Below, piece by piece: positions 41,800 to 44,263 of a stretch of DNA of 44,263 nucleotides. The notes under the pieces are model-generated. The model saw nothing but the letters and a program-made list of their open reading frames with translations, had not been told where the DNA came from and made no database searches. The translations under genes were made by a program, and so were the position numbers. The stretch lies in assembly GCA_002344135.1 (NCBI GenBank), contig DDTO01000003.1, forward strand, positions 36,080-80,342, read 5' to 3'. The first letter of the stretch is position 1, and the number at the start of each line of letters is the position of its first letter. Source of the stretch: Chthonomonas sp. UBA2362. GTDB taxonomy: Bacteria; Armatimonadota; Fimbriimonadia; Fimbriimonadales; Fimbriimonadaceae.

Positions 41800-41980
41800 C
41801 GCACTTCAGTATACATGCGATTATTGCGGTGGCGCGCCGCGCACTTCGCAGAGTTTTCCACACTTTTTTCCGAGACCTGCATCAGGCGGCACGGAGGAGG
41901 GCTTCCCTCCGGGCAGGATCGCGACCATCCGGCATCCCGCAGCTTGGGCTCGACAAGCTGTCGGCAGGTGTCGGTTTTGC
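41800..41980 (-). promoter_or_regulatory. Upstream region of the cas operon
   Basis: 181 bp between the secB-like stop and the first cas-operon gene. On the minus strand TATACT (41813-41808) is the likely -10. The octamer GAAGTGCG occurs twice, at 41847-41840 and 41807-41800, 40 bp apart and flanking the -10. The heptamer ACTCTGC (41854-41848) also occurs in the cas3-cas5c gap. A GGAGGG/CCCTCC hairpin at 41896-41910 could end TAC transcription. No convincing -35 is seen. Confidence 0.4.
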
Positions 41981-42475
41981 TCAACGCGCCTCCGGCACCT
42001 TTCGCGGATTGGCGGCGGGGCGGGGGCGGGAGAAGATGTTCAGCGGGACGAAAAGGGTCGGGAGCTCCATCTTCGCGGTCACCCCGGCGACCACCTCGCG
42101 AAAGAACGGATACACCAGTCGACTCAGGTTCATCGGCGCGAAGATCTCGACGAAGCCCTCGGGCGGCTCCTGGGGGGCGTCGCAAATCACCGCGTAGGCG
42201 GACGTGATCGTCGCCACCTCGGCGCCGGATTGATCCCGGATGTGGATCGTGAAACGCACGTCGAAGACCACCGCTTCCTCTCGCATGTCAGATTCGGCGT
42301 CGAAGTCGATGGTAAACGCCAGCTTCTCCTCTTCGCTCGGCCATTGCCCCAGCTTGGCCTCGAGGCTCGTCATGCGCATGCCTCGCAATTTGAGGTGCTC
42401 GAGATAGGCGTCGTAGACCTCGCGGGGAATCGGGGGGCGAGCGGCGGCGGACTTCTTAGGCGACTTCTTCTTCAT
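41981..42475 (-). CDS. SecB-like chaperone of a TAC module
   Basis: A 164-residue SecB-fold protein. The C-terminal part APMNLSRLVYPFFREVVAGVTAKMELPTLFVPLNIF follows the SecB signature (P-N-L-PY-RE-V----RG-FP-L-L-P-NF). The middle beta strands (EAVVFDVRFTIHIRD, ATITSAYAVIC) also fit. Its place directly after a HicB antitoxin, overlapping it by 20 bases, marks it as a solitary SecB-like chaperone of a toxin-antitoxin-chaperone system. In such systems the chaperone binds a C-terminal tail on the antitoxin and protects it from degradation. It is not a general export SecB by context. A Lys-rich start (MKKKSPKKSA) is unusual. Confidence 0.8.
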   Translation of the reverse strand: MKKKSPKKSAAARPPIPREVYDAYLEHLKLRGMRMTSLEAKLGQWPSEEEKLAFTIDFDAESDMREEAVVFDVRFTIHIRDQSGAEVATITSAYAVICDAPQEPPEGFVEIFAPMNLSRLVYPFFREVVAGVTAKMELPTLFVPLNIFSRPRPAANPRKVPEAR

Positions 42476-43037
42476 CCCATCCTCGGAACTTCATCATGTC
42501 GTAGCCAGCGGCGTCTTCGGTGACCTCGGCCCCGCGGACTTCCGCAAACTCGTACCGGGCCTTCTGCGCTTCCACCGCGACCCGCATCTTGAAATCCTCG
42601 CAGATGCCCTCGGCGAGGTTGGACATCGCGGTTTCCGCGGCTAAGGTCATATGACCGCGAAGCATGGCGTTTTCGCAGTAGGTGTTGAAGCTCACCCCGT
42701 CGCGCTCCGCGGCCGCGCGCATCTCGGAATGCAGACGGCGCGAAGCGCGCTGTAGCCATTTGCCGCTCGCCTGCGGTTCATCGGTGACATCGCTGGGCAA
42801 GGGGATGGGGCGGCCCGAGGCAATGATGAGGTCATAAAGCTCGAGGCGCAAATGCTCGAGTCGCTCGATCGCCTCGGCGGCGCTTGGCGCATCGACCATG
42901 AAAAGCCCACGCCCGAGCAGCGGAATCCACGCCATCCACCCGCCGCCCTCCTCGGTCGAGAGCTGCTGCAGTTCAATGGGATAGCGCAGCGCTTCCCATT
43001 GGGCCCTAGTTACATTCTTCTGGTTCATCATCTTCAT
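42456..43037 (-). CDS. hicB: HicB-family antitoxin with long C-terminal tail
   Basis: A 193-residue HicB-like antitoxin. Residues about 18-85 form the degenerate RNase H-like domain (YPIELQQLSTEEGGGWMAWIPLLG, VDAPSAAEAIERL, SGRPIPLPSD). Residues about 91-130 form a ribbon-helix-helix DNA-binding unit (SGKWLQRASRRLHSEMRAAAERDGVSFNTYCENAML). Normal HicB ends there; this one has ~60 more residues ending YDMMKFRGWDEEEVA, with aromatics suited to a chaperone-addiction (ChAD) tail for the SecB-like partner. Start at 43037 overlaps hicA; later ATGs (43031, 43028) are also possible. It likely represses the operon through the palindrome at 43329. Confidence 0.8.
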   Translation of the reverse strand: MKMMNQKNVTRAQWEALRYPIELQQLSTEEGGGWMAWIPLLGRGLFMVDAPSAAEAIERLEHLRLELYDLIIASGRPIPLPSDVTDEPQASGKWLQRASRRLHSEMRAAAERDGVSFNTYCENAMLRGHMTLAAETAMSNLAEGICEDFKMRVAVEAQKARYEFAEVRGAEVTEDAAGYDMMKFRGWDEEEVA

Positions 43038-43317
43038 CCCGCAGTAGTCCGAGCAGGCTGGCCGCCTCGAAAGCGATCTGACAATAGATGGCCTTCACGT
43101 GCTTGCCTCCGCTTACCGGCATCCCAATCTGCCCGAACTTGAAGTCGTCGTGGACTTCGACGAGTTCGGGCACATCGACGGTCCAGCGGTGGCTGCCGCC
43201 TGGGTGTACGACGACCCGATCGCCAAACACCCGCGTCAGCAGCGCCTCCACTTCGCTCACCGGCACAGGCTGCCTCGCGGTAGCCCACGCGTCGAATCGC
43301 TTGCGCCACTTCGCCAT
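43006..43317 (-). CDS. hicA: HicA-family toxin (mRNA interferase-like)
   Basis: A 103-residue HicA-like toxin with a dsRBD-type fold. VSEVEALLTRVFGDRVVVHPGGSHRWTVDVP carries the GSH motif with the catalytic His at H43, followed by the closing GMPVSGGKHVKAIYCQIAFEAASLLG. It is longer than the usual ~60-80 residues at both ends. The ATG at 43317 follows GAGG. As the first gene of the operon it would cleave mRNA or tmRNA when HicB is lost. It is more divergent than textbook HicA, but context (HicB next, SecB-like third) supports it. Confidence 0.75.
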   Translation of the reverse strand: MAKWRKRFDAWATARQPVPVSEVEALLTRVFGDRVVVHPGGSHRWTVDVPELVEVHDDFKFGQIGMPVSGGKHVKAIYCQIAFEAASLLGLLRDEDDEPEECN

Positions 43318-43328
43318 TCAGCCTCTAT

Positions 43329-43350
43329 ATGATACTACGCATAGTATCAT
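43329..43350 (-). promoter_or_regulatory. Palindromic operator of the hicA operon
   Basis: Perfect inverted repeat ATGATACTA - 4 bases - TAGTATCAT, 11 bases upstream of the hicA ATG. It covers the probable -10, so HicB binding would block transcription. Confidence 0.75.
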
Positions 43351-43370
43351 TCTGCGTTGCCGTTCGTCAA
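43341..43370 (-). promoter_or_regulatory. Probable hicA operon promoter
   Basis: Minus strand: TTGACG (43370-43365), then TACTAT (43346-43341) at 18 bp or GATACT (43348-43343) at 16 bp. The -10 lies inside the palindrome. Confidence 0.5.
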
Positions 43371-43525
43371 TCATCGCTTGTGCTCTAGGCCCATTGGCCC
43401 CGCCGCCGTGTGGGATGAGTGTTGCACCGACGGCAAGGGCACGAGGTTACCGTACACGTCGAAGCTGGCTTCTGGGCATGGCGTGCCCCTCTCCGTTTCC
43501 CTTCCGCCACCCCATTTCCCCTGTC

Positions 43526-43575
43526 GTGTCCGAGCGGTGTCCGAGGAGTGTCCGAGGGTGAATGGGCTCGGACAC
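43526..43575 (+). repeat. Three GTGTCCGAG direct repeats plus one inverted copy
   Basis: GTGTCCGAG at 43526, 43537 and 43548, exactly 11 bp apart, then CTCGGACAC at 43567-43575. The last direct copy and the inverted copy can form a 9-bp hairpin. All lie 60-110 bp upstream of paralogue B. The spacing of one helical turn suggests cooperative protein binding. The rest of the 43351-43634 interval holds no gene I can support. Confidence 0.65.
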
Positions 43576-43634
43576 CGGGCACCGAATGCCGGGAGGCACT
43601 AAAGAAAACACGGCGACCTGCCGACGATGAGGGT

Positions 43635-44263
43635 ATGGCGATCGTGCGGACTTCGGCGTTCGTGGCGGGCATTCGGGGCTCGGCGGGGAATGTGACTTAT
43701 GTCGAGACGCCGTTCGGCGTCTCGGTCCGCGACCGGGTGATCCCCCGCGATCCGCGCACCCCGGCTCAGGAGGCGGCTCGCGAGCGGATGACGCTGGCGG
43801 CGCGGGCTTGGAAGGCGCTCAGCCTCGCCGAGGCGCGGGCGTGGCGCGAGTATGCCGCCGCCCTCGATCAGCAGCCGCCGTGGCGCCCGGCCAAAGCCCA
43901 AACCCGGTTCGTCGAGCTTGCGATCCGGTTCCTCCAGGTGAACCCGCAGGGCACGATTCCCCGCCTGCCGCCGGCGACCCCGTTCGCGGGCGATGGGCTG
44001 GTCCTAGGCGCCGAGGGCCTGGTCGGGGCGGTTCGGTTCGCCGCGAGCCAGCCGAACTCGCCGGACGTAACGACCGAGCTCCTGGTCCAGCGCCTGGTCT
44101 CGGTGCACCGGCGGACGTATCTGGAGCGGTACCGGACCCAGGGGTTCCACGCGTTCGGCCCCCCTGCCGACGTGTCGCTGCGGCCTGGACTGTATGCGTG
44201 CGCGGTGCGCTACGTGCGGATGTCGACGGGTCAGGCGACGGGTCTGGTGGAGTTGGGGTTGGT
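43635..44263 (+). CDS. Uncharacterised protein, paralogue B, cut by window end
   Basis: Open from ATG 43635 to the window end (209 residues seen, no stop). It is a full-length relative of the protein at 31300-32007, sharing the GSAGN-Y start, RTPAQ...R, WKALSLAEARAWREYAAAL, LLVQRL and PGLYACAVRYVRMSTGQ segments. Compared with paralogue A it is more GC-rich. It follows GAGGGT and the GTGTCCGAG repeat cluster. Function unknown; its repeated presence at both edges of the CRISPR-TAC block suggests an island-associated family. Confidence 0.75.
   Translation, partial: MAIVRTSAFVAGIRGSAGNVTYVETPFGVSVRDRVIPRDPRTPAQEAARERMTLAARAWKALSLAEARAWREYAAALDQQPPWRPAKAQTRFVELAIRFLQVNPQGTIPRLPPATPFAGDGLVLGAEGLVGAVRFAASQPNSPDVTTELLVQRLVSVHRRTYLERYRTQGFHAFGPPADVSLRPGLYACAVRYVRMSTGQATGLVELGL

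Noticed and set aside
31300..44263. CRISPR-associated transposon or prophage
   Set aside because: No transposase, TnsB/TnsC/TniQ, integrase, capsid or terminase gene is seen; Cas1, Cas2, Cas3 and Cas4 are all present, so it is a normal immune-type locus.

Overview
The window is about 44 kb of GC-rich bacterial chromosome, read as one contig end (it opens with a run of G). The gene content looks like a free-living Gram-negative-type bacterium with an atypical genome layout. There is an H-X9-DG prepilin-type protein, a PIN-TRAM membrane protein, a fused IspDF, many small lipoproteins, few long operons, and many genes whose start codon sits about 9 bases after a -10-like TAnnnT box (probable leaderless transcripts). 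This mix is what I would expect from Armatimonadota (Fimbriimonadia-like). That placement is an inference from style, not a database result; Planctomycetota-like lineages are the main alternative.

Positions 120-29,500 are a mosaic of housekeeping genes: a CNNM/CorC-type protein, a sugar isomerase-like TIM barrel, citrate synthase, an Ntn hydrolase, CoA-transferase subunit A, gcvH-gcvPA, a pseudopilin, PIN-TRAM/ispDF/hpf, an M14 peptidase, trigger factor plus a sugar aminotransferase, a pyroglutamyl-peptidase-like protein, a glycosyltransferase, an MBL hydrolase/DUF1015 pair, an Hsp20-like protein, an OGG-type glycosylase, TatD, prfB with its programmed +1 frameshift, a GNAT, an EamA transporter and lepA. 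A short intergenic hairpin repeat occurs four times among them. A sugar-binding lipoprotein (29,532-30,887) is followed by a 0.4-kb block of a different palindromic repeat.

Positions about 31,300-44,263 are an accessory (defence) region. Two full-length paralogues of an uncharacterised family, on opposite strands and facing outward, bracket it (31,300-32,007 minus; 43,635 to the window end plus). Between them is a complete type I-C CRISPR-Cas locus, all on the minus strand: [81-aa HD-domain mini-protein]-cas3-(274-bp gap)-cas5c-cas8c-cas7c-cas4-cas1-cas2-leader-array. The array has seven identical 37-bp repeats plus one decayed terminal repeat. Directly upstream on the same strand is a three-gene hicA-hicB-secB-like toxin-antitoxin-chaperone (TAC) module with a 22-bp palindromic operator.

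Three things stand out. (1) The gap between cas3 and cas5c, where every other junction after cas3 except cas1/cas2 is an overlap, carries an orphan copy of the crRNA 5' handle followed by a spacer-like stretch and a UUCG-capped hairpin. This layout resembles a stand-alone crRNA-like regulatory or antitoxin RNA. (2) A truncated Cas3-type HD domain is translationally coupled (ATGA) to a Cas3 that already has its own complete HD domain. (3) A chaperone-dependent TA module sits head-to-tail with the cas operon inside the same paralogue-bounded island, and could stabilise or guard the CRISPR locus.
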